Assembly: GCF_004791025.1 (NCBI RefSeq)
Contig: NZ_SRUO01000013.1
Span: 62,001 to 126,000 of the forward strand
Length of the DNA: 64,000 nt
Source: Mesorhizobium sp. M4B.F.Ca.ET.203.01.1.1
GTDB taxonomy: Bacteria; Pseudomonadota; Alphaproteobacteria; Rhizobiales; Rhizobiaceae
Direction of reading: 5' to 3'
Shown here: in pieces, positions 1 to 8,761 of the stretch
Position numbering within the stretch: the first letter of the stretch is position 1
Layout: every line of letters starts with the position of its first letter
Notes under the pieces: generated by a model
What the model saw: only the letters and a program-made list of their open reading frames with translations
Database searches by the model: none
Told to the model about the DNA's origin: nothing
Made by a program: the position numbers and the translations under genes

Positions 1-68
1 GGAATGAGCCGCACACCTGGAGTGATGATCTGCATCGGTGGTCTCCATCCCTTCTTTGGCGCGGCGCA

Positions 69-1220
69 TCACTCTTGGGATTCGTGGATCACGATGCCCT
101 GAAGCACGTCGACCTCGCACTCCCAGGGCTTGTCCGCTAGGACGCGCTGCCCATGTCCGTATCCCGCCTGCCAGCGGGTGCGGATGCCCGAGCGGGTGAA
201 GTCGATGTCCTTGGTGTGGTCCTCGCCGTCGAGGCGCGGCGAAAGCAGCCGGACGAGATGCATGACCGACGGACAGCCGTAAGACGCGAGTTCCTTGAAC
301 ATCGGATCCTCGCGACGCTCCTCGGGCACGAGCTTTCCCATTTCGCGCACGACGTGGCGCAAACGATGCAGTTGCTCCTGGCGGGCGACATGGCTCTTGC
401 CGCGGCTGGCGTATTGAAGATCCTTCTGCCGCCCCATGACCTGCCAGATCGATTTCGGCTCGGTGGCGCGGGGCTGCCACATATTGACGGCAAAGATCAG
501 CGCGTCGCGCCGCGGACGCTCGTCCAGAACGACCTCGATCGGCGTGTTCGAATAGATGCCGCCGTCCCAGTAAGGCTCGCCGTCGATGCAGACCGCCGGA
601 AACGCTGGCGGTAGAGCGCCCGACGCCATGATATGCGCCGGCGACAGGATCATCTCGCGCGTGTCGAAGTATTTGAGCTCGCTGGTGTTGACGTTGACCG
701 CGCCGACCGTCAGTCGCGTGTGGCGACCGTTGAGGTAGTCGAAGTCGATCAGATTGTTCAGCGTCCTTTTGAGCGGATCTGTCGTGTAGTAGGACGCGTT
801 CTCGACACCGACCTCGCGGTTCACTCCAAACATCGCGCTTGGGTTCGGTTCGAAAAAGCCAGGGATGCCGCGCATCACCGTGCCCATGTTGGCGAAGATG
901 TTGCTTGGAATCATCATCCGGAAAAACTCGTCGAGCGGACTGCTCCGGCTGACGCCGTCCCAGAACTCCTGAAGTCTGGGCAGACGATCGCCGGGCTCGT
1001 TTCCTGCAATCAGCGCGGCGTTGATGGCGCCGATGGAGGTTCCTATGACCCAATCCGGTTCGATGCCGCCCTCGACCAGCGCCTGGTAGACACCGGCCTG
1101 ATAGGCACCGAGAGCGCCACCGCCTTGAAGGACAAGGACTGTCTGACGCCTGACTTCGGCCTGGTGGCTGACCGCCGGTTCTGCTTCCGGAACAGACAGG
1201 TTTCGCGTGATCTTGTTCAT
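69..1220 (-). CDS. Patatin-like phospholipase (383 aa)
   Basis: This is a patatin-fold serine lipid acyl hydrolase. The glycine-rich oxyanion loop GGGALGAY lies at residues 33-40, the nucleophile elbow GTSIG at 60-64 (Ser62), and the catalytic Asp in a YWDGG motif near residue 218. The region after about residue 300 resembles the extra C-terminal domain found in this bacterial subgroup. No signal peptide is visible, so it is probably cytosolic. The gene starts 22 bases after the hydroxybutyrate dehydrogenase gene on the same strand and is probably co-transcribed. This pairing recurs in rhizobia and suggests turnover of polyhydroxybutyrate or membrane lipid, but that role is an inference from context. 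All catalytic motifs are intact, in contrast to the degenerate relative at 7670. Confidence 0.93.
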   Translation of the reverse strand: MNKITRNLSVPEAEPAVSHQAEVRRQTVLVLQGGGALGAYQAGVYQALVEGGIEPDWVIGTSIGAINAALIAGNEPGDRLPRLQEFWDGVSRSSPLDEFFRMMIPSNIFANMGTVMRGIPGFFEPNPSAMFGVNREVGVENASYYTTDPLKRTLNNLIDFDYLNGRHTRLTVGAVNVNTSELKYFDTREMILSPAHIMASGALPPAFPAVCIDGEPYWDGGIYSNTPIEVVLDERPRRDALIFAVNMWQPRATEPKSIWQVMGRQKDLQYASRGKSHVARQEQLHRLRHVVREMGKLVPEERREDPMFKELASYGCPSVMHLVRLLSPRLDGEDHTKDIDFTRSGIRTRWQAGYGHGQRVLADKPWECEVDVLQGIVIHESQE

Positions 1221-1242
1221 GGCCTTCGGTCCTCGTGCAGGT

Positions 1243-2025
1243 CTAGTGAGCGGTCCAACCGCCTTCGATCGGCATCACGGCACCGGTGATCGACGCCGCC
1301 TCGTCCGACGCCAGGAACAGGCAGAGCGCGGCAACCTGCTCGACGGTGACGAACTGCTTGGTCGGCTGCGCCGCGAGCAACACATCCTTGATCACCTGCT
1401 GCTCGGTGATGCCGCGGGCTCGCGCCGTGTCCGGGATCTGCTTCTCAACCAGCGGCGTGAGCACGTAGCCGGGGCAGACGGCATTGACGGTGATGCCCTG
1501 TTCGGCGACTTCCAGCGCGACGGTCTTGGTCAAGCCGGCGACCCCGTGCTTGGCTGCGACATAGGCGGACTTATAGGGCGATGCGACGAGTGCGTGTGCT
1601 GAAGCCACGTTGATGATGCGACCCCATTTGCGTGCCTTCATCGCCCGCAACGCGCGCCGGATCGTATAGAACGAAGACATAAGATCGATCGCGACGACCG
1701 CCTCCCATTTCTCGATCGGGAAGTCATCGATCGGCGCGACATGCTGAATGCCGGCGTTGTTGACCAGTATGTCGACTGAGCCGAATTCATCGATGGCCTT
1801 GTCCATCATCGCCGTGATCGCAACGCCCTTGCTCATGTCGGCATTGTCGTAGCGGACGGTGACCCCGTGATCGCCGGCGAGCTTCGCCCGCAGGCGTTCG
1901 ATTTCGACGGCATCGCCAAAACCATTCAGGACGATGTTGCAGCCCTTGGCGGCGAAGGCTTCGGCTATGCCTTGCCCGATGCCGCTGGTCGAACCGGTGA
2001 TGAGCGCTGTCTTGCCACTGAGCAT
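1243..2025 (-). CDS. bdhA: 3-hydroxybutyrate dehydrogenase, short-chain dehydrogenase family
   Basis: A classical short-chain dehydrogenase of 260 aa. The NAD-binding TGSTSGIG motif is at residues 10-17, NNAG follows near residue 90, and the catalytic Ser with YxxxK (YVAAK) is near residues 141-158. The stretch SAHALVASPYKSAYVAAKHG and the C-terminal EGGWTAH are typical of D-3-hydroxybutyrate dehydrogenases, which interconvert 3-hydroxybutyrate and acetoacetate with NAD in PHB and ketone-body metabolism. Length is normal for the family. It heads an apparent operon with the patatin gene downstream and is divergent from a LysR regulator, with about 160 bases between the two starts. Confidence 0.88.
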   Translation of the reverse strand: MLSGKTALITGSTSGIGQGIAEAFAAKGCNIVLNGFGDAVEIERLRAKLAGDHGVTVRYDNADMSKGVAITAMMDKAIDEFGSVDILVNNAGIQHVAPIDDFPIEKWEAVVAIDLMSSFYTIRRALRAMKARKWGRIINVASAHALVASPYKSAYVAAKHGVAGLTKTVALEVAEQGITVNAVCPGYVLTPLVEKQIPDTARARGITEQQVIKDVLLAAQPTKQFVTVEQVAALCLFLASDEAASITGAVMPIEGGWTAH

Positions 2026-2186
2026 CGTTGTTTCCCTGTGTCTGGAACCGCAGGCAAATGGGCCGGCGGCTGCTTGGCGCCGAGCTGCAGCGCTCGGCTC
2101 TGGATCTGCGGACCAGAGTTACGGCAGCTAGTAATATTGCTCGGCAACGCCGGGGCATCCGGAACCGCCCCGAGGGGAAGCGTGCA

Positions 2187-3098
2187 GTGGAGATCAGCCA
2201 GGTCCGATACTTCTTGGCCGTCGCCAAGGAGCTGAATTTCACCAGGGCGGCCGAGCAGTGCAATGTCACGCAGCCCGCGCTGTCGCGCGCAATCAAACTT
2301 CTCGAGGATGAATTCGGCGGGCCGCTCTTCCACCGTGAGCGCCGCTTCACTCACCTCACCGAACTCGGCCGCATGGTCGAGACCTATCTCGAGGGCGTCT
2401 TCGAGAACTCTCGCCAGGCAAAGCAGATTGCCGAACAATACGTGACCCTGAAGAAGATGCCGCTCAAGGTTGGCATCATGAGCACGATCGCTCCGGACGA
2501 GATCATCGAGCTCATCGCGGGCGTGCGCGCGCACCACCCCGGCGTCGAGTTGCATCTTTGCGATGCGGACGCCGTGAGCCTCAGGAGAAGGCTGCTCGAG
2601 GGTGAACTCGAGGCCGCCATCTACGCGTTGCCTTCAGACGTCCCCGACGAGGAAGTGCACTCCCTGCCGCTGTTCCAAGAGCAGATGGTGATGGCCGTTC
2701 ACCTGGCCCATCGCCTTGCCAACCAGCGCGTTGTGCGGGTGAAGGACATGAGCAACGAAAGCTACATCCACCGCAACAATTGCGAGTTCGCGGGCTACGC
2801 GGACGCCATCCTTGCGGAGCAGGGCGTCACCGTCAGTCCGGTTTACTGGAGCGATCGAGACGACTGGACATTGGCGATGATCGCTGCCGGGCTTGGGTTC
2901 GGCTTCATGCCGGAGCATACCGCCAAGCATCCTGGCGTGGTGCCCCTGCCGATCACCGAACCGGAATTCTGGCGGGAGGTCAATCTCGTCACGGTGCGCG
3001 GCCGCAGGCATTCGCCCGCGGTCGGCGCATTGGTGCGCGAGGCCACGCAGAAGAAGTGGTTCGGCGAGCGGGTGAAAGCGCTGTCCGCCGCCGAGTAG
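2187..3098 (+). CDS. LysR-family transcriptional regulator
   Basis: A LysR regulator of 303 aa. The winged HTH occupies about residues 1-60 (VRYFLAVAKELNFTRAAEQC, then NVTQPALSRAI), followed by a two-lobed substrate-binding domain. The reading frame is open upstream, but the GTG at 2187 is preferred: the LysR domain begins there and a purine-rich ribosome site (AGGGGAAG, 2173-2180) sits 6-7 bases upstream. It is divergent from the hydroxybutyrate dehydrogenase gene, the usual layout for a LysR regulator and its target. A TAATAT at 2132-2137 could be part of a promoter. It is closely similar to the LysR at 5645-6559, including the EFWREV/EVWREV stretch near the C-terminus. The effector is unknown. 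Confidence 0.92.
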   Translation: MEISQVRYFLAVAKELNFTRAAEQCNVTQPALSRAIKLLEDEFGGPLFHRERRFTHLTELGRMVETYLEGVFENSRQAKQIAEQYVTLKKMPLKVGIMSTIAPDEIIELIAGVRAHHPGVELHLCDADAVSLRRRLLEGELEAAIYALPSDVPDEEVHSLPLFQEQMVMAVHLAHRLANQRVVRVKDMSNESYIHRNNCEFAGYADAILAEQGVTVSPVYWSDRDDWTLAMIAAGLGFGFMPEHTAKHPGVVPLPITEPEFWREVNLVTVRGRRHSPAVGALVREATQKKWFGERVKALSAAE

Positions 3099-3153
3099 GG
3101 GCCGCCGGCGCCGGCCAGCGTGCTTCGCATGCCCGGCCACTGGATCTCGGCGC

Positions 3154-3618
3154 TCAGTTCTTTTTGACGGTCGAGGTCACGGACTGGATCACCTCGGTGG
3201 CCATCTTGAACTGCGCCTGCCGGTCAGTGATGCCGTGGCGCTTGGCAATCCAGTCGAAGTCGCTGTAGGCAGCGTAAACTTGCCCGTCGGGCGTCTGGTA
3301 GACCAGCACGCGCACCGGCCAGTCCAGGCCGGCCTCGGGATTTGAGGTGATGAACGTCGTGCCGAGGGCCGGATTGCCGAACATGACGAGCCGCGAAGGC
3401 CTGACATCGTTGCCGGCATTGTTGCCAAGCCGTGCCTGGTCGATGACGCCGAAGAACTTGATGCCTTTCTTGAGCACGTCCTTCTTGATGCGGGCGACGG
3501 TCTCGGCGACGGAATAGTCGCTCTTTACGGTGACAACGCCGTCCGATGCGGCTGCCGGGAGGGCAACGGCGATCAGCAGAGCGGCGCCTGCGAGCAGAGT
3601 TTTCAGTTGGTTGATCAT
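3154..3618 (-). CDS. DUF302-domain secreted protein
   Basis: A 154-aa protein with a clear Sec signal peptide (a hydrophobic run ending ALPAAAS near residue 23) and a DUF302 domain filling the mature part (GIKFFGVIDQARLGNNAG, then RLVMFGNPALGT and DFDWIAKRHG). DUF302 has an alpha/beta fold and no settled biochemical function. The start at 3618 is chosen because AAGGAG lies 6 bases upstream and the signal peptide begins there; the longer open frame has no support. It is the last gene of a cupin-MFS-DUF302 run and is convergent with the LysR gene ending at 3098. Confidence 0.88.
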   Translation of the reverse strand: MINQLKTLLAGAALLIAVALPAAASDGVVTVKSDYSVAETVARIKKDVLKKGIKFFGVIDQARLGNNAGNDVRPSRLVMFGNPALGTTFITSNPEAGLDWPVRVLVYQTPDGQVYAAYSDFDWIAKRHGITDRQAQFKMATEVIQSVTSTVKKN

Positions 3619-3659
3619 GTCAGTCTCCTTGGTTGGATAACAGTTTTTCAGGTTGATGC

Positions 3660-4862
3660 TCAGGCCTTCGGTGTTTGCAGCACACGCGCGATCGCAATCG
3701 CGCTGGCGAGAACGGCGACAAGCACGGCCACGCAGGCGGTCCACCCAATGCGGTCGTAGACTTGTCCGATGACGAAGCTGCCGGCGAGGCCGCCGCCGTA
3801 GTAGGACGCGAGATAGATGCCGCTCGCGGCGGCGCGATCGCGCGCGGCGGTCCGGCTGACATGTCCGGTCGCTATCGCCTGCGCAAGGAAGGTGCCGATA
3901 GCAACCAGCGCCATTCCGGCGAGGACGACGGGAAGGCTCGGAGCGAGCAGCAGAAGCAAACCGGCGATCGCCAGCCCGAGCGTCAGTCCGACCCCCACCC
4001 TCGGCCCGAGACGCGAGGCCACGCGCCCGGCGAGTGGAGTAGTCAACATTGAGGGCAGGAAGACGAAGTAGACCACGCCGAGGGCCATCGGGGTCAAAGA
4101 CAGGGGCACTGCTACGAGCTGGAAGTTCACGTAGGTGAACGTGCCGATAAAGACGAAGAGGATCAGGAAGCCGATCGCGAAACAGGCGCGCAGCTCGACG
4201 TTTTGCAATGGTGCTTTCCAGGCCCCGCGGGCAGTCCCGCCAGTCCCGTCCCCACGCATCATGGCCGAGGTCTTCTGCAGCGTGAACCAGACAAGAGCGG
4301 CGCCGAACAGATTGAGGGCGGCGAAAGTCAGGAAGTTTGAAGAGATGCCGAATGTGTCGGCCACGGCAGCCGACATGAGCCGGCCGAAGAAGTTGCTGGC
4401 GACATTGCCGGTCACATAGGCCGCGAGCGCGCTGGTCGTCTGCCGAGCGGAAAAATGCTCTGCCAGGTAAGCCATCGTCAACGTGAAGGCGGTCGACATG
4501 CAGAGGCCTTGCGCTATGCGCAGCAAAGCAAAAACCACGATGCTGTCGGTCTGCGAAAGCAGCGTTGTCGGTATCGCCAGGATGACCAGGCTGATCCAGA
4601 TGCCGTTGCGGCGATCAATGCCGCGTCCGAAGAGCGCGACGGCGATGCCCGCCACCGCCATGCCGAACGTGCTGGCGTTGACGGCGAAGCCCATGGTGGC
4701 GCGGCTGACGCCGAATTTCACCACCAGCGAAGGCAGGATGGCCTGGGTGGCAAACAGATCAACGAGCGTCAGGAACGCAATCAAGGCGATCAGGCCGAAG
4801 CGCCAGCCGTCTGCGGCCACTGAGCGAAGCCGCGTTGGTTCGGTATGTTCACTCGTCGTCAT
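3660..4862 (-). CDS. Major facilitator superfamily transporter
   Basis: A 400-aa integral membrane protein with about 12 hydrophobic segments. The loop-2/3 region reads GRGIDRRNG, a variant of the MFS motif A, and the second half carries GRVASRLGPRVG at the matching position. The start at 4862 begins the conserved region and has GGAG 6 bases upstream; the open frame extends 58 codons further without support. The family moves small solutes across the inner membrane, often as drug or metabolite efflux; the substrate cannot be read from the sequence. It sits 41 bases before the DUF302 gene and 89 bases after the cupin gene, all on the minus strand. Confidence 0.9.
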   Translation of the reverse strand: MTTSEHTEPTRLRSVAADGWRFGLIALIAFLTLVDLFATQAILPSLVVKFGVSRATMGFAVNASTFGMAVAGIAVALFGRGIDRRNGIWISLVILAIPTTLLSQTDSIVVFALLRIAQGLCMSTAFTLTMAYLAEHFSARQTTSALAAYVTGNVASNFFGRLMSAAVADTFGISSNFLTFAALNLFGAALVWFTLQKTSAMMRGDGTGGTARGAWKAPLQNVELRACFAIGFLILFVFIGTFTYVNFQLVAVPLSLTPMALGVVYFVFLPSMLTTPLAGRVASRLGPRVGVGLTLGLAIAGLLLLLAPSLPVVLAGMALVAIGTFLAQAIATGHVSRTAARDRAAASGIYLASYYGGGLAGSFVIGQVYDRIGWTACVAVLVAVLASAIAIARVLQTPKA

Positions 4863-4951
4863 GACAGGCTCCGTTGCCCCGTCCCCGGGCGATCGCCAGA
4901 GGACGGGCTTTTGGTTTCTGATGTCGGGATAGCTTGGCCGCGACGAACGGC

Positions 4952-5452
4952 TCACATCATGTGGTCTTCGTGCATCGCGGGCGGCAGGACGTCGGCGGAA
5001 TAGAGGACGGCCGGAACCTTGCCATTGTTCTTCCACCAGTGGGCAAGCTGACCGAACTCGGCGGTCACGTCACCGGCCGGATGTTCGATGCCGACCTTGC
5101 AGGTGCTGCGATATTCGGTGATCGAACCCTCGACGATCAGGATGTTGGCCGGGCGGACATTGTGCTCGTGCCAAGGCACGACGCCGCCGGGCTGAACGAC
5201 GAGCTTGCGAAGGCGCAGCATGTTGCCTTTCCAGGCCTCGCCCTTGCTGCTCAGATCGATTGCGGAAAGGACCGTGTCGGTCACACCCACCGGCTTGCTG
5301 GGATGTTCCTGGATGTCGGTCGTCGCGGCCTGGCCGGCAGGACAGTCGCCGGCGAAAACCGGGGCCACCGAAAACGCGGCGGTGGCGGTGAGAAGTCCGA
5401 GTGTCAGCGCCAGCTTCAGCGGCACCTGCAATGCAATAGTCTTGGAAGCCAT
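4952..5452 (-). CDS. Secreted cupin-domain protein
   Basis: A 166-aa protein with an N-terminal signal peptide (hydrophobic residues about 10-35, ending PVFAG) and a single cupin barrel. The first cupin motif reads GGVVPWHEHNVRPANILIVEG, with the His-x-His pair that usually binds a metal. A conserved TCK and a late tryptophan pair (HWW) are present. The start at 5452 has AAGGAG 8 bases upstream; an in-frame ATG nine codons earlier has no such site. It begins the cupin-MFS-DUF302 run and lies just downstream of a LysR gene, with a T-N11-A dyad between them. The substrate is unknown. Confidence 0.87.
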   Translation of the reverse strand: MASKTIALQVPLKLALTLGLLTATAAFSVAPVFAGDCPAGQAATTDIQEHPSKPVGVTDTVLSAIDLSSKGEAWKGNMLRLRKLVVQPGGVVPWHEHNVRPANILIVEGSITEYRSTCKVGIEHPAGDVTAEFGQLAHWWKNNGKVPAVLYSADVLPPAMHEDHMM

Positions 5453-5551
5453 GTCGATTTCTCCTTTGTCGGTGCCCAATCGCGGAAGCGGGGCATGAGA
5501 GGAGAGTGACGGGAGCCTCGATGAAAGAGAAATGCTGACTGGCTCTTAATT

Positions 5552-5570
5552 CGATACCTGAAAACTATCG
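5552..5570. promoter_or_regulatory. Candidate LysR operator, CGATA-N9-TATCG
   Basis: A perfect inverted repeat, CGATA (5552-5556) and TATCG (5566-5570), sits between the LysR gene (ending 5645) and the cupin start (5452). It contains a T-N11-A core (T5555, A5567), the classic LysR box. The position about 100 bases before the cupin start fits an activator site. Binding by the neighbouring LysR is inferred. Confidence 0.45.
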
Positions 5571-5644
5571 TTGGCTGTCCTGGATGCATGAAGAAGGCGC
5601 ACGACAGGACTTGAGGCGCGCCACAACCATTTCTTCAGTTTTCT

Positions 5645-6559
5645 TCAGGCTGCGGTCTTACGGATTGCTTGAGCGAGGGCACTCTCAGGCCAGCCATGCG
5701 CCTTGACGCTGTTGACGAAGGCAGAGGCGGCCGGCGAGAACCTGCGCCCCGCCACGACCACCAGAGAGACCTCCCGCCAGACCTCGGGATCGATGACCGG
5801 CCGGATCTGCAAGCCTGGGATCACCGCGCTGAACTCCGGGATGAAGCAGATGCCAAGCCCCCCGGAAACCATGTTCTGGATCCAGTCCTCGCGCTCGCTC
5901 GCATAGGAGATCCTGAGTTTGACGCCACGGTCGTTGCACAGACCGGCGAGATGATCGCGATACTCGCAGTTCAGCCGCCTCAGATAATTTTCGCCGTCGA
6001 GTTCGGAGATGGCGACATTGTCGTTGCGGGCCAACCGATGCCCATTGGGGAAAGCGAGGACGAAACGCTCGCGGTAGAGCGGCGTAACATCGAACCTCTC
6101 CGGAAAACTGTTGCTGGACGCCATGATGGCGACATCGATCTCACCCGCCTCCAGCAGTTGCGACAGGGACGCGGGCACACCTTCGACAAGCTGCAGCTGA
6201 ATGCCTTGCTGGCGCCTGTTGAAATCGGCCAGCAGGCCGGTGAAGCGGCGCGGGCCTATGGTACACATGACGCCAACCTTGAGGTTGGCGTTCTCCAGGC
6301 AGAGGAATCTCGAGGCCTCCTGCCGCACTCCGGTCAGCTCATCGAGGATCTGCTGAAACCGCGGCCGCAGCAAAGCACCCAGATCGGTGAGGTGGGTCAG
6401 GTTTCGCTCGCGGCGAAACAGCAGGCCGCCGACCTCTTCCTCGAGCTGCTGGATCGCACGTGACAGCGCAGGCTGGGTGACGTTGCACCTTTCGCCCGCG
6501 CGCGTGAAATTTCGGGTCTCGCAGACGGCCAGGAAGTAGCGGATGTGATGGATGTCCAT
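5645..6559 (-). CDS. LysR-family transcriptional regulator
   Basis: A LysR regulator of 304 aa starting MDIHHIRYFLAVCETRNFTR; the HTH is in residues 1-60 and the effector domain spans about 90-295. The ATG at 6559 is preferred because the conserved LysR N-terminus starts there. It is a close paralogue of the LysR at 2187-3098, sharing GERCNVTQPALSRAI, the THLT stretch and VWREVSLV. It lies on the same strand as the cupin, MFS and DUF302 genes, with a LysR-type dyad in the gap, so it is the likely regulator of that run. The inducer is unknown. Confidence 0.92.
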   Translation of the reverse strand: MDIHHIRYFLAVCETRNFTRAGERCNVTQPALSRAIQQLEEEVGGLLFRRERNLTHLTDLGALLRPRFQQILDELTGVRQEASRFLCLENANLKVGVMCTIGPRRFTGLLADFNRRQQGIQLQLVEGVPASLSQLLEAGEIDVAIMASSNSFPERFDVTPLYRERFVLAFPNGHRLARNDNVAISELDGENYLRRLNCEYRDHLAGLCNDRGVKLRISYASEREDWIQNMVSGGLGICFIPEFSAVIPGLQIRPVIDPEVWREVSLVVVAGRRFSPAASAFVNSVKAHGWPESALAQAIRKTAA

Positions 6560-6709
6560 AAGTATCGTCCCTCGAGCAGCGCAGGTGCATTTCCAGCTCG
6601 AAGACTGCCGCAAGGAACGGGATCGCGCCAATGCGCGGGGGCTATAAAGTCAATAGCGTTTCGTCATGCGACGATGACGGGCCAAGGCCCGCCATCTGGT
6701 CGTGTAGCG

Positions 6710-6985
6710 TCAGCTGTGATGGCCGAGGGCAAAGAGTTGCGCGCAGAACTGCGCATGCGGCTTGCTCATGGCGGCGTCGTTGCATTCCTTCATCATTGCG
6801 TTCTGCGTCGATTTCGGCGTGGCCTTCCACGCCGTCTCGAAATCGGCGCTCGACTTCATCGTCTTCATGCTGGCGTCGGTGAAGAAGGGCTGCATGTTGG
6901 AAGGCTCGTCGAGGGCGCCGGCGAAGGCAACGCCGCCAAGAACGGAAAGGGCAAAAACGCCGAGGCAGATAGCTTTTGGATTCAT
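6710..6985 (-). CDS. Small secreted protein, CND/KPHAQFCA family (91 aa)
   Basis: A small exported protein: a signal peptide (AICLGVFALSVLGGVAFAGA) is followed by about 68 residues. The mature part carries FFTDASMKTMK, an aromatic pair FETAW, and a C-terminal MMKECNDAAMSKPHAQFCAQLFALG with two cysteines that could form one disulfide. The start at 6985 has AAAGGA 7 bases upstream. It is a tandem paralogue of the 92-aa gene at 7175-7453 on the same strand. I do not recognise a function; a periplasmic role is inferred from the signal peptide. Confidence 0.8.
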   Translation of the reverse strand: MNPKAICLGVFALSVLGGVAFAGALDEPSNMQPFFTDASMKTMKSSADFETAWKATPKSTQNAMMKECNDAAMSKPHAQFCAQLFALGHHS

Positions 6986-7174
6986 TTTCAAGTCCTTTTC
7001 TGGTCGGGTAGTCGTCCTGTCGACAACCGCTTGATTGATTGACAGCAATTGAGAATTTCTGGGTTTCTCGTTGCTGGCTTTGATCTCGCGACAATCAGCC
7101 GGCAAGCTGCCAATGCCATCTGCGTATCGAGGTTATGCCGGGCGTGCATCTCGTAGATGCCTACGATCGCACTG

Positions 7175-7453
7175 CTAGTCAGCTCCGCCCAAAGCGAGGA
7201 CTTTGGCGCAGAACTGGGCGTGGGGCTTACTCATCGCCGGGTCGTTGCATGCCTTTGTCATCTTGACGCGATCATGCTTTGACAGAGCGAACCAGGCGTT
7301 CTTGAACCCAGCCATCGGTTTCATCGTCTTCATCGTGGCGTCCGTATAGAAGCTCGGAAATGCAGCGAAGTCACTGAACGGGTTGGCGGACGCAGGGTAC
7401 GCACCAACGCCAATTGCAAACGCTGCCAGACAGGCAAGTAGTCTTCTCATCAT
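7175..7453 (-). CDS. Small secreted protein, paralogue of the preceding gene (92 aa)
   Basis: A 92-aa protein with a signal peptide ending near ASA (residue 24) and the same mature layout as the 91-aa neighbour: FYTDATMKTMK, FKNAW, then KACNDPAMSKPHAQFCAKVLALG. Two cysteines are conserved between the copies. The invariant block MSKPHAQFCA suggests a binding or folding constraint instead of free drift. The ribosome site GGAGAT lies just upstream of the start at 7453. Function unknown; the two copies are about 190 bases apart and may be separately transcribed. Confidence 0.8.
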   Translation of the reverse strand: MMRRLLACLAAFAIGVGAYPASANPFSDFAAFPSFYTDATMKTMKPMAGFKNAWFALSKHDRVKMTKACNDPAMSKPHAQFCAKVLALGGAD

Positions 7454-7669
7454 TGATCTCCTTTCCAGGCGGCGGCTCTGGCAACAGCGCCAGGGCTGGC
7501 AACGCGCGTCGCCTCGTCTGATCGGGATGAAGAGTGCGGCGCGCGAAGACCGGCAGCCAATGCAATCTGCCTATGGACTTCATGCCACCTTGGCATTTCG
7601 GCTGATCAAGAAGATGCGGCAGTCTCATTCCAGTCGCCTTGTTGACGATCTTGGGATGGAGACGAAACC

Positions 7670-8527
7670 ATGCTTGCCCAGTCCCCGATTAGACCGGACC
7701 AGGCCGCCATTTCAGCGGTGGATCTTGGCTTGGAGGAACGGACGATCGACATCGTGCTGGCAAACGATGCCCATGGCGCGTTCGTCTGGGGCGTGCTCGA
7801 TCGCCTGCTGGACGAAACGAACTGCCGCGTCAACGGCGTCACGGCGTCGGGTTTCGCAGCGATGGAGGCATCCGTCTTTGCCTACGGCCTGAGCGTCGGC
7901 GGCAGGCGCGGCGCGCGGACGGCACTGGCCAATTTCTGGCGGCGCATCAGCCACGCTTCGGTCTTTTCCGATGACAGAGCCAGCCTGCTTCGATCTATCC
8001 TGGAACAGTCAATTGATCTCAAGCAAATCCGTGATGAGGAATGCCCGGTGAAACTGGGCGTGTTAGCCGTCAACGCGCGCACGGATGCGGTAAAGATATT
8101 CACGAGCGACCAGTTGTCGATCGATGCGATCGTCGCGGCAGCCACGATCCCCTTCCTTTCGCCGCCTGTCGAGATCGACGGCGATGCCTATTGGGGTGAG
8201 GGCGACGTCTTCCAGTCGCCGCGCCTCGTATCAGCTGAAGGTCGCCATCGCCTGATTATCGCCGGCAAGCCTTCCGTCTTCACCACGCCGTGTCCGGCTC
8301 GCAGCACCGCAGCCGGTCATTGCCTGACGAAATGCGCGCCGGTTCACACCATATTCGACAGTCGACACCGTGCCGGAGCTCCGCTGCTGTTGCGGCCCTG
8401 GACCGATTGGGGCGAACTGACCGACATGCGCGACAGGGGGCGGCAGCGTGCAGCAGCCTGGCTTGCCGCTGATCCTCTGCGCGCTGATGAAAGCCCGGTC
8501 GCAGCCAGCGAGCGACGATACATCTAG
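7670..8527 (+). CDS. Patatin-fold protein with degenerate active site (probable pseudoenzyme)
   Basis: The 285-aa product aligns by eye with rhizobial patatins: AHGAFVWGVLDRLLDE at 34-49, a helix after the elbow ending YGLSVGGRRGARTALANFW, and VEIDGDAYWGEG near 167-178. Every catalytic element is changed. The oxyanion loop GGG is replaced by A31-N32-D33, the elbow GTSAG becomes A59-S60-G61-F62-A63 so the nucleophile position is Gly61, and the catalytic DGG is G176-E177-G178. The fold core remains open, and GGAG lies 8 bases before the ATG. After about residue 190 the match to patatins fades. It may be a pseudoenzyme or an early pseudogene. A strong terminator follows at 8587. Confidence 0.72.
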   Translation: MLAQSPIRPDQAAISAVDLGLEERTIDIVLANDAHGAFVWGVLDRLLDETNCRVNGVTASGFAAMEASVFAYGLSVGGRRGARTALANFWRRISHASVFSDDRASLLRSILEQSIDLKQIRDEECPVKLGVLAVNARTDAVKIFTSDQLSIDAIVAAATIPFLSPPVEIDGDAYWGEGDVFQSPRLVSAEGRHRLIIAGKPSVFTTPCPARSTAAGHCLTKCAPVHTIFDSRHRAGAPLLLRPWTDWGELTDMRDRGRQRAAAWLAADPLRADESPVAASERRYI

Positions 8528-8586
8528 GCGCCTCGCTCCCCGCCTAGCCGCGCCTGCATCGCATACTCCCGAACGCAGGTGCCAAG

Positions 8587-8616
8587 CCCTCCGGTGCCCC
8601 CGCCGGAGGGCCTTTT
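8587..8616 (+). terminator. Rho-independent terminator
   Basis: An 8-base stem, CCCTCCGG pairing with CCGGAGGG around an 8-base loop, is followed by CCTTTT. It lies 60 bases after the degenerate patatin gene and separates it from the bufferin operon. Confidence 0.85.
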
Positions 8617-8761
8617 CGCGCCGCCTTCCGGGACATAGGGAGTGCGTATCAAATCCATGCCGAGACAGCATTTCAGCTCGGCGTCACGATCGGACAGACT
8701 GATCTGCAGACGGGCCTCGAGGCCGGTCTTTCACTTGAAACGCCAACCAGGAGACAAGCCT

